A stretch of DNA of 64,000 nucleotides from Rhodoplanes tepidamans (GCF_030813915.1 NZ_JAUSUJ010000009.1:124001-188000); one strand, 5' to 3'; positions 25,045-34,896 are shown, counted from the stretch's first letter. Translations and numbers: made by a program. The notes: a model not told the origin generated them from the sequence alone.

Positions 25045-25419
25045 TCACCGCAGCGGGGCGGCGGGGGGCGGGCCGGCGTTCGGCGGGCGTCGCGGCGGGG
25101 CGCCGTTCGGCGGCGGCGCAGGCGGACCCGCGGCCATGCAGCTGATCGAGCCGATGCTGGCGGGCCCGTACTGGACGTAGCCGGACTGGGTCGGCGCCGA
25201 GTGCGGCACGTTGATCGGCAGGTACAGGTAGCACACGGTGCCGTCGGCCGGATCGCGCCAGCGCTGGATCACCGTGTCGGCGAGCGGCCCGGCGAACTGT
25301 CGCTCGAGCTGCATGCGCGGCATCTTCGACCACTCCGCCTGCTGGGCGGTGGCCGGGACGGCGGCCGTCGAGACGACGACGGCACCGAGCGGAGCAGACA
25401 GACGCTTCAGGACGTGCAC
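25045..25419 (-). CDS. conserved exported hypothetical protein
   Basis: 124 residues from GTG 25419, just behind GAGG; this start opens a signal peptide (VHVLKRLSAPLGAVVVSTAAVPATAQ). The mature part MQLERQFAGPLADTVIQRW, then DGTVCYLYLPI and SGYVQYGPASIGSISC, has two Cys that may form a disulfide. I recall similar small exported proteins in Hyphomicrobiales but know of no function. The C-terminus is a Pro-rich low-complexity tail. TAA1 lies upstream on the same strand but is probably a separate unit. Confidence 0.7.
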   Translation of the reverse strand: MHVLKRLSAPLGAVVVSTAAVPATAQQAEWSKMPRMQLERQFAGPLADTVIQRWRDPADGTVCYLYLPINVPHSAPTQSGYVQYGPASIGSISCMAAGPPAPPPNGAPPRRPPNAGPPPAAPLR

Positions 25420-25584
25420 GGGACCTCGGGGATTGTCACGTCGCCGGCCGCGCGAACCGTCTCGCCGCGGGACAGGCGACTGCACCTGCAACTCGAACGT
25501 TCTCGCCGGCCGGCTCGGACCGCCCGCCGGTCGAAAAATCTACCGCATGCCTCCGGGCGCGCAACCGGGCCACCGTGTCGCGGC

Positions 25585-27906
25585 TCAGTTCAGCGTCAGC
25601 GACGCGCCGGCGACGACGCCGTAGTCGCTCACGTCCGGCGCGCCCGAGAAGGCGGCGTTGACACGCCAGCGGTCGCTCACCGCGTAGCCCAGTCCGACGG
25701 CGAGACCCGACTGGCCGCGGTAGTGGCCGAACGCGGCGGCGAGCGACGCCTTGCCGGGCCGGTTGTCGTAGCGCAGGCCGGTGGCGGCGAGCGCCAGCGC
25801 CGTGCCGGAGCGCGCCTCGCGCTGGTTGTCGTCCACCCGGGTCTGCAGGCCGGAGACCTGGCTCTGCAGGCCGGCGATGCTCGAGCCGAAGCCGGCGGTC
25901 GCGGCCTGGAGCTGGGCGACGTTGACGGCGTCGGTGGCGTTGACGCCGGCGGCCACGTTGGTGACCCGCCGCTCGCTGCCGCTGGCGCCGACCGACACGG
26001 TGTTCGCCTCGCTCGCCACCGAGCCGGCGCCGAGCGCGACGCTGTTGGCCGCCGTCACGGTCGCGCCGTTGCCGATGGCGGTGCCGTTGGCGACCGTCGC
26101 CGACGCGCCGGGGCCGACCGCGGTGCTGCCCGCGCCGGTCGCCACCGCGTAGTCGCCGAAGGCGGCGCCGCCATTGGCGGCCGAGGCCGCGGTGCCGACC
26201 GCGACCGAGCCGGTGGCGCTCGCCCCGGTGCCGATCGCGATGGCGTTCTGGCCGGTCGACGCTGCGCCGAGCCCGATGGCGAGCGCGCCGGCCGCCGAGG
26301 CCAGCGCATTGGTGCCGATCGCCACCGCGTTGTCGCCGCTCGCCGTGGCGCCGCTGCCGGCCGCCAGCGACGCGGTGCCGGAGGCGGTCGAGGCGGCGCC
26401 CAGTGCGGTGGCACTGGTGCCCGAGGCGGTCGCCGACGGCCCGAAGGCCGCGCTGTTGGTGCCGGACGCGGTGCTCGAAGCGCCGACCGCGGTGGCGCCG
26501 TTGCCGGCCGCGCTCGCCCCGCCGCCGATCGCCACCGCCTCGCTGCCGCCGGCCGAGGCGGCCGCCGCGCTCGAATTCACCGCCGTGTAGGCGGAGGCGG
26601 CGGCGAGCGTGGTGATCTGGGTCTGCAGGCTGGTCGTGGTGGTCTGCAGCGCCGTGACCGAGGTCTGTAGCGCCGTGATGTCGGTCGCGTAGGTGGCGAG
26701 CATGGTGCCGTAGGAGGCGAGGGTGGTGCCGTAGCCGGACAGCGCGGCGTCGACCGCGGCGAAGCTGTCGGCGATGGTCGCGTAGGCGGTGCCCTGGATC
26801 GTGTAGCTCGCCGCCGCGATGGTGCCGTCGGCGTTGAGCGTGGTACCGAGGATCTGCGCCATGGTCGCGTTGGTGCCGTAGAGCTGCTTCCCCGTCACCG
26901 CGTCGGTCGAGCTGGCCGACAGCCGGCCGTCGGCGACGTTGACGATGCGCCGCTCGGTGCCGGCCGCGCCGACCGACACCGTCTCGGCCTCGTCGGCGAT
27001 CGAGTTGGCACCGATCGCCACGCTGTTGTGACCCGTGACCGTGGCCCGCGCCCCGATCGCGACGGCGTTCTGCGTCGTGGCCGCTGCCGTGGTGCCGAAC
27101 GCGATGCTGTCCTGTCCGCTGGCGTAACTCTGGCGTCCCATCGCGAGGGCGGAGTCTCCCGCGGCCACGGCGCTGCTGCCGACCGCCACGGCAGAGCTCG
27201 CGCTCGCCGACGCGCTCGCACCGATCGCCGTGCTGACGTCTCCGGTGGCGAAGCTGTAGCTGCCGAGCGCCGTCGAGGCGAGGCCGGACGCCGTGTTGCC
27301 GGCCCCGAGCGCCGTGGACCCGAGCCCGGATGCGACGGCGCTGGCCCCGAAGGCGGAGCTGGAGTCCGCGCCCGCCGTCGCGCTCGCCCCCATCGCGGTG
27401 CCGCTCGCCTTGGCGCTGCTGCCGCTGCCCACCGCGACGCCGAAGGCGCCGGTGACGCTCGCGGCGTTGCCGAGCGCCACGCCGCTGAAGCCCTCGTCGC
27501 TGACCCGCGACCGGTTGCCGATGGCGATGGCGTTCGCCGCCCCGGAGTCGACGAAGGCGGCATTGCCGGCCCCGCTCGCCGAATTGCCACCGATGGCGAT
27601 CGAGTTCGCCGCGTTCGCCTGCGCATTGGCTCCGGTCGCGGTCGCATAGTTGCCGTTCGCCACCGCCTGCGGCCCGCAAGCGGTCGAGGCGGTCCCGGTG
27701 GCCGTCGCGGCGTAGGCGTTGCCATTGGCATCGACACAGGCCAGCTGCGCCGCGGCGCCGTGCGGCAGCGCCGCCACGGCGATCACGGCGGCCGAGGCGA
27801 GCAGGGCGCCGCGGCCCATCGCCCGGCGCCGCCGCCGGCCCGCCGTGCCGCACAGGCCCGCGATCGTGCTCCGGGCCGTCGCCTGTCGCCAGCAGTCCGT
27901 CGCCAT
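25585..27906 (-). CDS. trimeric autotransporter adhesin (YadA-like), TAA1
   Basis: 773 residues. Long signal peptide (about residues 1-53, with an RRRRR n-region and ending HGAAAQ) followed by LACVDANG. The head is a run of ~14-residue YadA repeats (ATGANAQANAANSIAIGGNS). A first neck lies at ERRIVNVADG (~residue 322), a coiled-coil stalk (YGTTLASYGTMLATYATDI) follows, then more head repeats and a second neck DAVNVAQL (~660). The last ~100 residues are the outer-membrane YadA anchor, ending SLTLN. The products trimerise at the cell surface and mediate attachment. The class I upstream element lies 57 bases before the ATG. Confidence 0.92.
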   Translation of the reverse strand: MATDCWRQATARSTIAGLCGTAGRRRRRAMGRGALLASAAVIAVAALPHGAAAQLACVDANGNAYAATATGTASTACGPQAVANGNYATATGANAQANAANSIAIGGNSASGAGNAAFVDSGAANAIAIGNRSRVSDEGFSGVALGNAASVTGAFGVAVGSGSSAKASGTAMGASATAGADSSSAFGASAVASGLGSTALGAGNTASGLASTALGSYSFATGDVSTAIGASASASASSAVAVGSSAVAAGDSALAMGRQSYASGQDSIAFGTTAAATTQNAVAIGARATVTGHNSVAIGANSIADEAETVSVGAAGTERRIVNVADGRLSASSTDAVTGKQLYGTNATMAQILGTTLNADGTIAAASYTIQGTAYATIADSFAAVDAALSGYGTTLASYGTMLATYATDITALQTSVTALQTTTTSLQTQITTLAAASAYTAVNSSAAAASAGGSEAVAIGGGASAAGNGATAVGASSTASGTNSAAFGPSATASGTSATALGAASTASGTASLAAGSGATASGDNAVAIGTNALASAAGALAIGLGAASTGQNAIAIGTGASATGSVAVGTAASAANGGAAFGDYAVATGAGSTAVGPGASATVANGTAIGNGATVTAANSVALGAGSVASEANTVSVGASGSERRVTNVAAGVNATDAVNVAQLQAATAGFGSSIAGLQSQVSGLQTRVDDNQREARSGTALALAATGLRYDNRPGKASLAAAFGHYRGQSGLAVGLGYAVSDRWRVNAAFSGAPDVSDYGVVAGASLTLN

Positions 27907-27963
27907 GCCGAGACCCTCGTGCCCGAACCCGAGGGTCCCACCTGTTATGCCCGCGGGTGGTCC

Positions 27964-27986
27964 GGCAATTGTGGAATTTTGGGTGG
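27964..27986 (-). promoter_or_regulatory. class I adhesin upstream element, copy 1
   Basis: Contains GGCAATTGTGGAATTTTGGG. The same 23-bp block, with at most two differences, is found upstream of TAA3 (34953) and of the adhesin fragment at 38385, always 56-57 bases before the start codon. Here it also lies between TAA1 and the divergent regulator-like gene at 28051. Role unknown; probably promoter or operator. Confidence 0.65.
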
Positions 27987-28050
27987 ATTTGCTAGCCTGA
28001 CGGGATAAGGGTGGGTGTATGCCATTCATTGTACGTCGGTGAAAATACCA

Positions 28051-28944
28051 ATGACGTTCGGGGTTTCTCCCTCCGCGGTCGCCGCCATGCGGGCCCGTCC
28101 GGGGTTCTCGGCGGGGATGCGGACCCATGCGAACGGCGTCGTCGCGTTGTTTCGCGGCAACACGGTCCTGAACCTGCTGATGAACGACCGCGCCCGTGCG
28201 CTGTTCATGCTGGTCGCGCTGTACCTCCACCACCACGGCGGCGGCGATGGCCGGCCCGGCCTGACGGTCGGCGCCCTGAAGGACATGTGCGTGAAGCTCG
28301 CCTTGTGCAGCCGCGGCCGCTGCGAGGCGATGCTCGCGGTGCTGCGGGCGGCGGGCTATCTCGAGCCGGCCGCGGACCCCGATCGCCGCCGCCGTCTGCT
28401 GGTGCCGACCGAGCGGCTGCTCGACCTGCAGAAGAAGCGGTGGGAGGCGCATTTCGCGGCGCTGGCCGAGGTGGTCCCGGCGGCATCCCGGTTCTCCGCC
28501 GCGCTCGCCCGCCCGGAGTTCGTGCCGGCCTTCGTCGGCGCCCTCGGCGAGCCCTATATCGCGGGCTTCCGGCTGCTGCAGCACGCGCCCTGCCTGGCGT
28601 CCATCTCGGACCGCAACGGCGGCATCCCGGTGCTGTTCGCGCTCGCCCTCGAAGGTCCCGAGGACGGCCCGTTCCCGCCGACGGAACCGGTCCGGCTGTC
28701 GATCAACGCGCTGGCGACGCAGTTCGGCGTCTCGCGCAAGCACGTGCTCACCCTGCTGCGCGAGCTCGAGGCCGGCGGCCTGCTGGTGCGCGGCCCCGAG
28801 CCGGACCGCGTGACCTTCCGGCCGCCGCTGCGCGAGGGCCTCGAGCTCCTGACTGCCACCATCTTCGTGTTCTTCGTGCAGGCCGGCGAGCGGGCGCTCG
28901 CCGCGATCGGCGACACCGCCGTCGTCGTCGAGCCGGCGATCTGA
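28051..28944 (+). CDS. winged-helix regulator-like protein, unknown
   Basis: 297 residues from ATG 28051; a GTG at 28015 would add 12 residues. Two winged-helix-like parts are visible. One is near the N-terminus (ALFMLVALYLHHHGG ... GALKDMCVKLALCSRGRCEAMLAVLRAAGYLEP). A clear one near residue 230 (LSINALATQFGVSRKHVLTLLRELEAGGLL) resembles MarR/GntR recognition helices. The C-terminus is hydrophobic (TATIFVFFVQAGERAL). It is divergent from TAA1 and shares the intergenic region holding the class I element, so it is a candidate regulator of the adhesins. No family name can be given with confidence. Confidence 0.7.
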   Translation: MTFGVSPSAVAAMRARPGFSAGMRTHANGVVALFRGNTVLNLLMNDRARALFMLVALYLHHHGGGDGRPGLTVGALKDMCVKLALCSRGRCEAMLAVLRAAGYLEPAADPDRRRRLLVPTERLLDLQKKRWEAHFAALAEVVPAASRFSAALARPEFVPAFVGALGEPYIAGFRLLQHAPCLASISDRNGGIPVLFALALEGPEDGPFPPTEPVRLSINALATQFGVSRKHVLTLLRELEAGGLLVRGPEPDRVTFRPPLREGLELLTATIFVFFVQAGERALAAIGDTAVVVEPAI

Positions 28945-29008
28945 TCACGTCGCGGCGCCGGCGCCCGGCGACGCGGCCCGACCTCGGCCTGCCGCGGACA
29001 CGATCCGG

Positions 29009-31501
29009 TCAGAACTCCACCGCGACGCCGCCGCGGGCGATGTGCTCGGCGCCGCCCGCATTGGCGTAGCTGCCGTGCACGATCAGCGGCACCGTCGTGT
29101 TCAGCCGGTGGGCCAGGGCGACGCCGAGCGCCGTCTCGCCGTGGAAGTGGCTGGTGTTGAGCGACATGGTCGTCCGGCCCGGCGCCGACGGGGTCATCGC
29201 CACGGCGAGCGCGGCCGCGCCGGCGATGCCGCGGCGGGCCTCGCGCTGGTTGTCGGTGATCTGGCTCTGCAGGCCGGCGACCTGGGTCTGCAGGCCCGTG
29301 ATGGTCGAGCCGAAGCCGGCAGTCGCGGCCTGGAGCTGGGCGACGTTGACGGCGTCGGTGGCGTTGACGCCGGCCGCCACGTTGGTGACCCGCCGCTCGC
29401 TGCCTGCGGCGCCCACCGACACGGTGTTGGCCTCGCTCGCCACCGCGCCGGCGCCGAGCGCCACGCTGTTCGCCGCCGTCACGGTCGCGCCGCTGCCGAT
29501 CGCGGTGCCGCTGGCCACCGTGGCCGAGGCATTGGGCCCGACCGCCGTGCTGCTCGAGCCGGTCGCGACCGCGAAGTCGCCGAAGGCGGCGCCGCCATTG
29601 GCGGCCGCGGCGGCGGTGCCGACCGCGACCGAGCCGGTGGCGCTGGCGCCGGTGCCGATCGCGATGGCATTGGCGCCGGTCGACGATGCGCCGAGCCCGA
29701 CGGCGAGCGCGCCGGCCGCCGAGGCGAGGGCGTTCGAGCCGATCGCCACCGCGTTGTCGCCGCTCGCCGTGGCGCTGCTGCCCGCCGCCAGGGAGGCGAC
29801 GCCGGATGCCGATGCCGACGCCCCGAGCGCGGTGGCGCTGGCCCCGGACGCGGCGGCGGAGGCGCCGTAGGCGGCGCTGTTGGTGCCCGACGCGGTGCTC
29901 GCCGCGCCGACCGCGGTGGCGCCGTTGCCGGCGGAGCTCGCCCCGCCGCCGATCGCCACCGCCTCGCTGCCGCCGGCGACCGCCGCCGCGGCGCTGGAGT
30001 TGACGGCCGTGTAGGCGGAGGCCGCGGCGAGCGTGTTGATCTGGGTCTGCAGGCTGGTGGCCGTCGTCTGCAGCGTCGTTACCGAGGTCTGCAGCGCCGT
30101 GATGCTGGTGCCGTAGGTGGCGATCGTGGTGCCGTAGCCCGAGAGCGCGCTGTCGACCGCCGCGAAGGTGTCGGCGATGGTCGCGTAGGCGGTGCCGCCG
30201 ATCGTGTAGCTCGCCGCCCCGATGGTGCCGTCGGCGTTCAATGTCGCGCCGAGGATCTGCGCCATGGAGGCGTTGGTGCCGTAGAGCTGGCGACCCGTGA
30301 CGGCATCGGTCGAGCTCGTCGACAGCGTGCCGTCGCCGACATTGACGATCCGGCGCTCGTTGCCGGCCGAGCCGACCGACACCGTGTCGGCCGCGGTGGC
30401 GAGCGAGCCGGCGCCCAGAGCCACCGAATTGCTGCCGCTCGCCACCGCGCCGGTGCCGATCGCGGTGGCGCTCGCCGCCGTCGCCTGGGCGGTGGCGCCG
30501 AGTGCCGTGGCGCTCGCCGCATTGGCGCGCGAGGTGGTGCCGAGCGCGGTCGCGTTGGTCTGCCCGGCGGCGGTCGCGCCGGCCTGGGCGCCCTGGCCGA
30601 TCGCCGTCGTGTTGTTGTTGGTGAAGGCGTTGCTGCCGCTGGAGTCGTAGCCGGCGAACGCGTTGTACCCGACGGCGCTACTGTTCTCCCCGGCGGCCCG
30701 CCCGTTGCTGCCCAGCGCGGTGCTGCCGAACGCCGAGGCCGCGCTGCTGACGCCGACCGCCGTCGAGGCGAGGCCGGAGGCGGTCGAGCCGGCACCGGCC
30801 GCGATGCTGTTGCCGCCCGAGGCCGTGCTGCCGACGCCGAGCGCCGTGGAGCCGCCGCCGGACGCGATGCTCGACGCGCCGAAGGCAGAGGCGTTGATGG
30901 CATTGGCGCGCGACTCGGCGCCGACCGCGGTGGCGTTGATCTGGCCCGCCGCCGTCGCGCCGGCCTGGGCGTCGCCGCCGATCGCGGTCGCGTTGTCGTT
31001 CTCGTAGGCGCTCCCGGCGGTGCCGCCGGCTTTCGAGAGATAGCCGACCGTGACGGAGTTGGCGCCGCGGGCGATCGTCTCGCCGGGTGCGCTGGCGACG
31101 CCGCCGATGGCGATGGCCCCGGTGCCGGTGGCCGCCGCGCCCGAGCCCAGCACGGTCGAGTTCGCGCCCGGCGTGACGTAGCGGTTGGCGTCGACGCCGA
31201 TGGCGGTCGATCCCGACGCGCTGGCGTTCGAGTTGGCGCCGATGGCGATCGAGAAGTCGCCGCTGCTGTTGGCATTGAGGCCGTAGGCCGTGCTGCCGTT
31301 GCCGGTGGCGATGGAGCCGGTGCCGCAGGCGAGCTCCGCGGTGGCCGTGTACTGCAGACAGGTGATCGGCGTGCCGGTGCCGCCGACCGTCTGAGCCGCT
31401 GCCGGGACCGTCAGCGGACCCGCCAGGCACGCGCAGCTCGCCAGCAGGGCCGCATCGATCGTTCTGGCGCCCCGCCGCCCCCTTCCAACCGTCGTCCGCA
31501 T
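29009..31501 (-). CDS. trimeric autotransporter adhesin (YadA-like), TAA2
   Basis: 830 residues. The signal peptide ends PAAAQ, followed by TVGGTGTPITCLQYTATAE, the class II mature N-terminus shared with TAA4. Head repeats (SIAIGANSNASASGSTAIG) run to a first neck ERRIVNVGDG (~384). Then come coiled coil, a second head block nearly identical to those of TAA1 and TAA3, a neck DAVNVAQL (~717), and a membrane anchor ending ARGGVAVEF. The ATG at 31501 follows GGGGGGACG. The class II upstream element is 78 bases before the start. Surface adhesion is inferred from the family. Confidence 0.92.
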   Translation of the reverse strand: MRTTVGRGRRGARTIDAALLASCACLAGPLTVPAAAQTVGGTGTPITCLQYTATAELACGTGSIATGNGSTAYGLNANSSGDFSIAIGANSNASASGSTAIGVDANRYVTPGANSTVLGSGAAATGTGAIAIGGVASAPGETIARGANSVTVGYLSKAGGTAGSAYENDNATAIGGDAQAGATAAGQINATAVGAESRANAINASAFGASSIASGGGSTALGVGSTASGGNSIAAGAGSTASGLASTAVGVSSAASAFGSTALGSNGRAAGENSSAVGYNAFAGYDSSGSNAFTNNNTTAIGQGAQAGATAAGQTNATALGTTSRANAASATALGATAQATAASATAIGTGAVASGSNSVALGAGSLATAADTVSVGSAGNERRIVNVGDGTLSTSSTDAVTGRQLYGTNASMAQILGATLNADGTIGAASYTIGGTAYATIADTFAAVDSALSGYGTTIATYGTSITALQTSVTTLQTTATSLQTQINTLAAASAYTAVNSSAAAAVAGGSEAVAIGGGASSAGNGATAVGAASTASGTNSAAYGASAAASGASATALGASASASGVASLAAGSSATASGDNAVAIGSNALASAAGALAVGLGASSTGANAIAIGTGASATGSVAVGTAAAAANGGAAFGDFAVATGSSSTAVGPNASATVASGTAIGSGATVTAANSVALGAGAVASEANTVSVGAAGSERRVTNVAAGVNATDAVNVAQLQAATAGFGSTITGLQTQVAGLQSQITDNQREARRGIAGAAALAVAMTPSAPGRTTMSLNTSHFHGETALGVALAHRLNTTVPLIVHGSYANAGGAEHIARGGVAVEF

Positions 31502-31579
31502 CGTCCCCCCGCACCACTCCGGCGCGCCGAAGCGCATCCGCCTAGACCGGTACGACGAGAGTAATCCATCCCGGTACCC

Positions 31580-31610
31580 GCGTGTGTTGCGGCGAGGCGA
31601 CAGCCGCCTG
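31580..31610 (-). promoter_or_regulatory. class II adhesin upstream element, copy 1
   Basis: 31 bases beginning GCGTGTGTTGCGGCG, identical to the TAA4 copy at 44646 except for three positions, and at the same distance (78 against 77 bases) from the start codon. It includes GCGGC and GCCGC arms that could pair. Function unknown. Confidence 0.6.
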
Positions 31611-31680
31611 CTATCTGTGATCTGCGACCGGCCAATATTCGCGTTTTGCGGTATTGAAATACGGGGTGATGCCGAGCGGC

Positions 31681-34600
31681 TCAGAACTCGCCGCCGAGCC
31701 CGACGTAACCGGTGTGATCGCGGCCGCCGCCGTTACCGTAGCCCGCCACGATGGCGAGCGGCGTCGTGGTGGTGAGCCGGTGCGCCATGCCGAAGCCGAC
31801 CCCGAACTCGCCGTTGAAGGTCGCGCCGCGCACCTGCCAGGTGGTCCTGCCGGCCGCCGACGGCATCGGGGCGCTGGCGGTCGCCACCGCGGCGGCGACG
31901 CCGCGGCGGGCCTCGCGCTGGTTGTCGGTGATCTGGCTCTGCAGGCCGGCGACCTGGGTTTGCAGGCCGGCGATGGTGGAGTTGAAGCCGGCGGTCGCGG
32001 CCTGGAGCTGGGCGACGTTGACGGCGTCGGTGGCGTTGACGCCGGCCGCCACGTTGGTGATCCGCCGCTCGCTGCCGCTGGCGCCGACGGACACGGTGTT
32101 GCTCTCGCTCGCGACCGAGCCGGCGCCGAGCGCGACGCTGTTGGCCGCCGTGACGGTCGCGCCGCTGCCGATGGCGGTGCCGTTGGCGACCGTCGCCGAC
32201 GCACTGGGGCCGACCGCGGTGCTGCCCGCGCCGGTCGCCACCGCATAGTCGCCGAAGGCGGCGCCGCCATTGGCGGCCGCGGCGGCGGTGCCGACCGCGA
32301 CCGAGCCGGTGGCGCTGGCGCCGGTGCCGATCGCGATGGCATTGGCGCCGGTCGACGACGCGCCGAGCCCGACGGCGAGCGCGCCGGCCGCCGAGGCGAG
32401 CGCGTTGGTGCCGATCGCCACCGCGTTGTCGCCGCTCGCCGTGGCGCTGCTGCCCGCCGCCAGGGAGGCCATGCCGGAGGCGGTCGAGGAGGCACCGAGC
32501 GCCGTCGCGCTGGTGCCCGAGGCGGTCGCCGACGCGCCGAAGGCCGCACTGTTGGTGCCCGAGGCGGTGCTCGAAGCGCCGACCGCGGTGGCACCGTTGC
32601 CGGCCGCGCTCGCCCCGCCGCCGATCGCCACCGCCTCGCTGCCGCCGGCCGAGGCGGCCGCCGCGGTCGAGTTGACGGCCGTGTAGGCGGAGGCGGCGAC
32701 CAGGGTCGAGACCTGGGTCTGCAGCACCGTCACCGAGGTCTGCAGCGTGGTGATGCCGGTGCCATAGCTCGACAGCGCCGCGTCGATGGCCGCGAAGCTG
32801 TCGGCGATGGTCGAATAGGTCGTCCCGGCGATCGTGTAGCTCGGCGTCGCGATGGTGCCGTCGGCGTTCAGCGTGGTGCCGAGGATCTGCGCCATCGTGG
32901 CGTTGGTGCCGTAGAGCTGGCTGCCCGTCACGGCCTCGGTCGAGGCCGCCGACACGGTGCCGGCCGCGACGCCGGTGAGGACGCGGCTGCCGTCGGTGCC
33001 GGTGAAGTCGACCGAGCCGCCGCCGGTCGTCGCCGCCACCGTGATGGTCTTGGTGGTCGCATCCTGCTGCACCAGGCCGATGGTGCCGCCGGTGATCTGC
33101 GAGGTCAGGCCGGTGAGCGAGGCGTCGACCGCCGTGAAGGCCCCGGCGACGCTCGTGTAGGCGGTGCCGCCGATCGTGTAGCTCGCCGCCGCGATGGTGC
33201 CGTCGGCGTTGAGCGTGGTGCCGAGGATCTGCGCCATCGTGGCGTTGGTGCCGTAGAGCTGCTGGCCCGTCACGGCGTCGGTCGAGGTCGCCGACAGCGT
33301 GCCGGCCGCGACGTTGACGATCTTGCGCTGATTGCTGCTCGAGCCGACCGACACGGTGTTGGCGACGTCGGCGACCGAGCCGGCGCCGAGCGCGACCGCA
33401 TTGGTGCCGCTCGCGGTGCTGCTCGCGCCGATCGCCGTGCTGTTGGTGCCGCTCGCCTCGCTTCCGGTGCCGAAGGCCGTGGCGTACTGCGCCGTGGCCG
33501 AGCTGGCCCATCCCACCGCGGTCGCCCACGGCCCGGAGGCGTTGGCGTCAGAGCCGATGGTCGTCGCGTACATGCCGCTCGCCGTCGCGTTGAAGCCGAT
33601 CGCGATGCTGCTGTCGCCCGAGGCCAGCGCTCCGCCGCCGAGCGCGGTCGAGTAGCCCCCCTTCGCGGTGGCGGCCCAGCCGACCGCGGTGTCCCAGCTT
33701 CCGGCGGAGCTGTCGTTTCCGAGCGCCGTCGCGTAGCTGCCGCTCGCCTTGCTGTTCGTCCCGTAGGCGGAGGCGTAGGAGCCCGCCGCGGTGCTGTCGT
33801 AGCCGGTCGCGGTCGCCCCCGTGCCGCTCGCGGTGCTGCTCGCGCCGAGCGCCGTGCTGTTGGCGGCGCTGGCCGAGCTCCAGGTGCCGTAGGCCGAGGC
33901 GAGCTGCCCCGCCGCCGAGCTGGTCGATCCCGCCGCGATCGCCCACGACCCGGTGGCGGTCGAGAACGGGCCGACGGCTGTCGCCTCGTAGCCGCTCGCC
34001 GTCGTGTAAAGGCCGATCGCGATGCTGCTGTCGCCCGAGGCCACAGATGCGCTGCCGAGCGCGGTCGCGGAGCTCCCACTCGCGTTGGCGGATCCGCCGA
34101 CCGCAGTTCCATAGTCCGTGGCGCTGCTGTTGGACCCGAGTGCCGTCGAGGAGGTGCCGCTCGCATTGCTGTTCGTGCCGTAGGCGGACGCGTAGTTGCC
34201 GCTGGCGGAGCTGCCGGAGCCGGACGCGATCGCGTAATCGCCGGTCGCCGTCGCGCCGCGGCCCAGCGCGAGGCTGTTCGCACCGCTCGCCGAGGCCGTG
34301 TACCCGAACGCCGCCGCGTAGTCGCCGCTCGCCGAGGCCTCGGCGCCGACCGCGGTGGCGCCGACGCCGCTCGCCGTGCTCTGGGTCCCGTAGGCCGTGG
34401 CGTAGCTCGCCAGGGCCGCGCTCTTGTAGCCGGACGCGATCGAATCCGCGCCGGTGGCCTGGGCGAAATATCCGACCGCCGTCGCATAAAAGGCGCTCGC
34501 CGTGGTCGAGGCACCCAGGGCGGTCGCGTATTCGCCCGAGGCGGCGCTCTCGGATCCGACCGCCGTCGTATAGGTTCCGCTCGCCGCGCTCTTGTAGCCG

Positions 34601-34896
34601 GCCGCCACCGCCGCCGCGCCCGAGGCCTGGGCATAGGGGCCTAAGCTCGCCGAGACGTTGCCGCTCGCCACCGCCGAATAGCCGCAGGCGATCGAGGCGA
34701 TGCCGGTGGCCGAGGCACCGCCGTTGTCGCCGTTCTCGTCGGCGCAGGCCATCTGGGCCGCGGCGGCGTGCGGGAGCCCGGCCACCGCGACCACGGCGAT
34801 GGAGGCGAGCAGTACCAGACGTCGCTCCACCGATCGCTGCCGGCCGCCGACCCGGCAGCCGCTGCCGGTCGACGTGTTCTCCAACTCGCGGCTCAT
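31681..34896 (-). CDS. trimeric autotransporter adhesin (YadA-like), TAA3
   Basis: 1071 residues, the largest adhesin here. Signal peptide ends PHAAAAQ; mature MACADENGDNGGASATG marks class I. Nearly 500 residues of YadA head repeats follow, e.g. YASAYGTNSNASGTSSTALG. A connector includes VDFTGTDGSRVLTG (~residues 610-640), then stalk, a second head block, neck DAVNVAQL (~953) and a YadA anchor ending DHTGYVGLGGEF. MSRELEN at 34896 is preceded by GAGGGG. The gene is minus-strand, 375 bases from the LysR gene; that gap carries the class I element. Confidence 0.93.
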   Translation of the reverse strand: MSRELENTSTGSGCRVGGRQRSVERRLVLLASIAVVAVAGLPHAAAAQMACADENGDNGGASATGIASIACGYSAVASGNVSASLGPYAQASGAAAVAAGYKSAASGTYTTAVGSESAASGEYATALGASTTASAFYATAVGYFAQATGADSIASGYKSAALASYATAYGTQSTASGVGATAVGAEASASGDYAAAFGYTASASGANSLALGRGATATGDYAIASGSGSSASGNYASAYGTNSNASGTSSTALGSNSSATDYGTAVGGSANASGSSATALGSASVASGDSSIAIGLYTTASGYEATAVGPFSTATGSWAIAAGSTSSAAGQLASAYGTWSSASAANSTALGASSTASGTGATATGYDSTAAGSYASAYGTNSKASGSYATALGNDSSAGSWDTAVGWAATAKGGYSTALGGGALASGDSSIAIGFNATASGMYATTIGSDANASGPWATAVGWASSATAQYATAFGTGSEASGTNSTAIGASSTASGTNAVALGAGSVADVANTVSVGSSSNQRKIVNVAAGTLSATSTDAVTGQQLYGTNATMAQILGTTLNADGTIAAASYTIGGTAYTSVAGAFTAVDASLTGLTSQITGGTIGLVQQDATTKTITVAATTGGGSVDFTGTDGSRVLTGVAAGTVSAASTEAVTGSQLYGTNATMAQILGTTLNADGTIATPSYTIAGTTYSTIADSFAAIDAALSSYGTGITTLQTSVTVLQTQVSTLVAASAYTAVNSTAAAASAGGSEAVAIGGGASAAGNGATAVGASSTASGTNSAAFGASATASGTSATALGASSTASGMASLAAGSSATASGDNAVAIGTNALASAAGALAVGLGASSTGANAIAIGTGASATGSVAVGTAAAAANGGAAFGDYAVATGAGSTAVGPSASATVANGTAIGSGATVTAANSVALGAGSVASESNTVSVGASGSERRITNVAAGVNATDAVNVAQLQAATAGFNSTIAGLQTQVAGLQSQITDNQREARRGVAAAVATASAPMPSAAGRTTWQVRGATFNGEFGVGFGMAHRLTTTTPLAIVAGYGNGGGRDHTGYVGLGGEF

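Noticed and set aside
29042-31564. 840-codon plus-strand frame over TAA2
   Set aside because: Shadow produced by the repetitive adhesin sequence; same effect seen over TAA1, TAA3 and TAA4.
25585-34896. Regular ~42-base periodicity suggesting a CRISPR-like array
   Set aside because: The period is the 14-residue YadA head repeat inside coding frames; repeats are degenerate and have no unique spacers.
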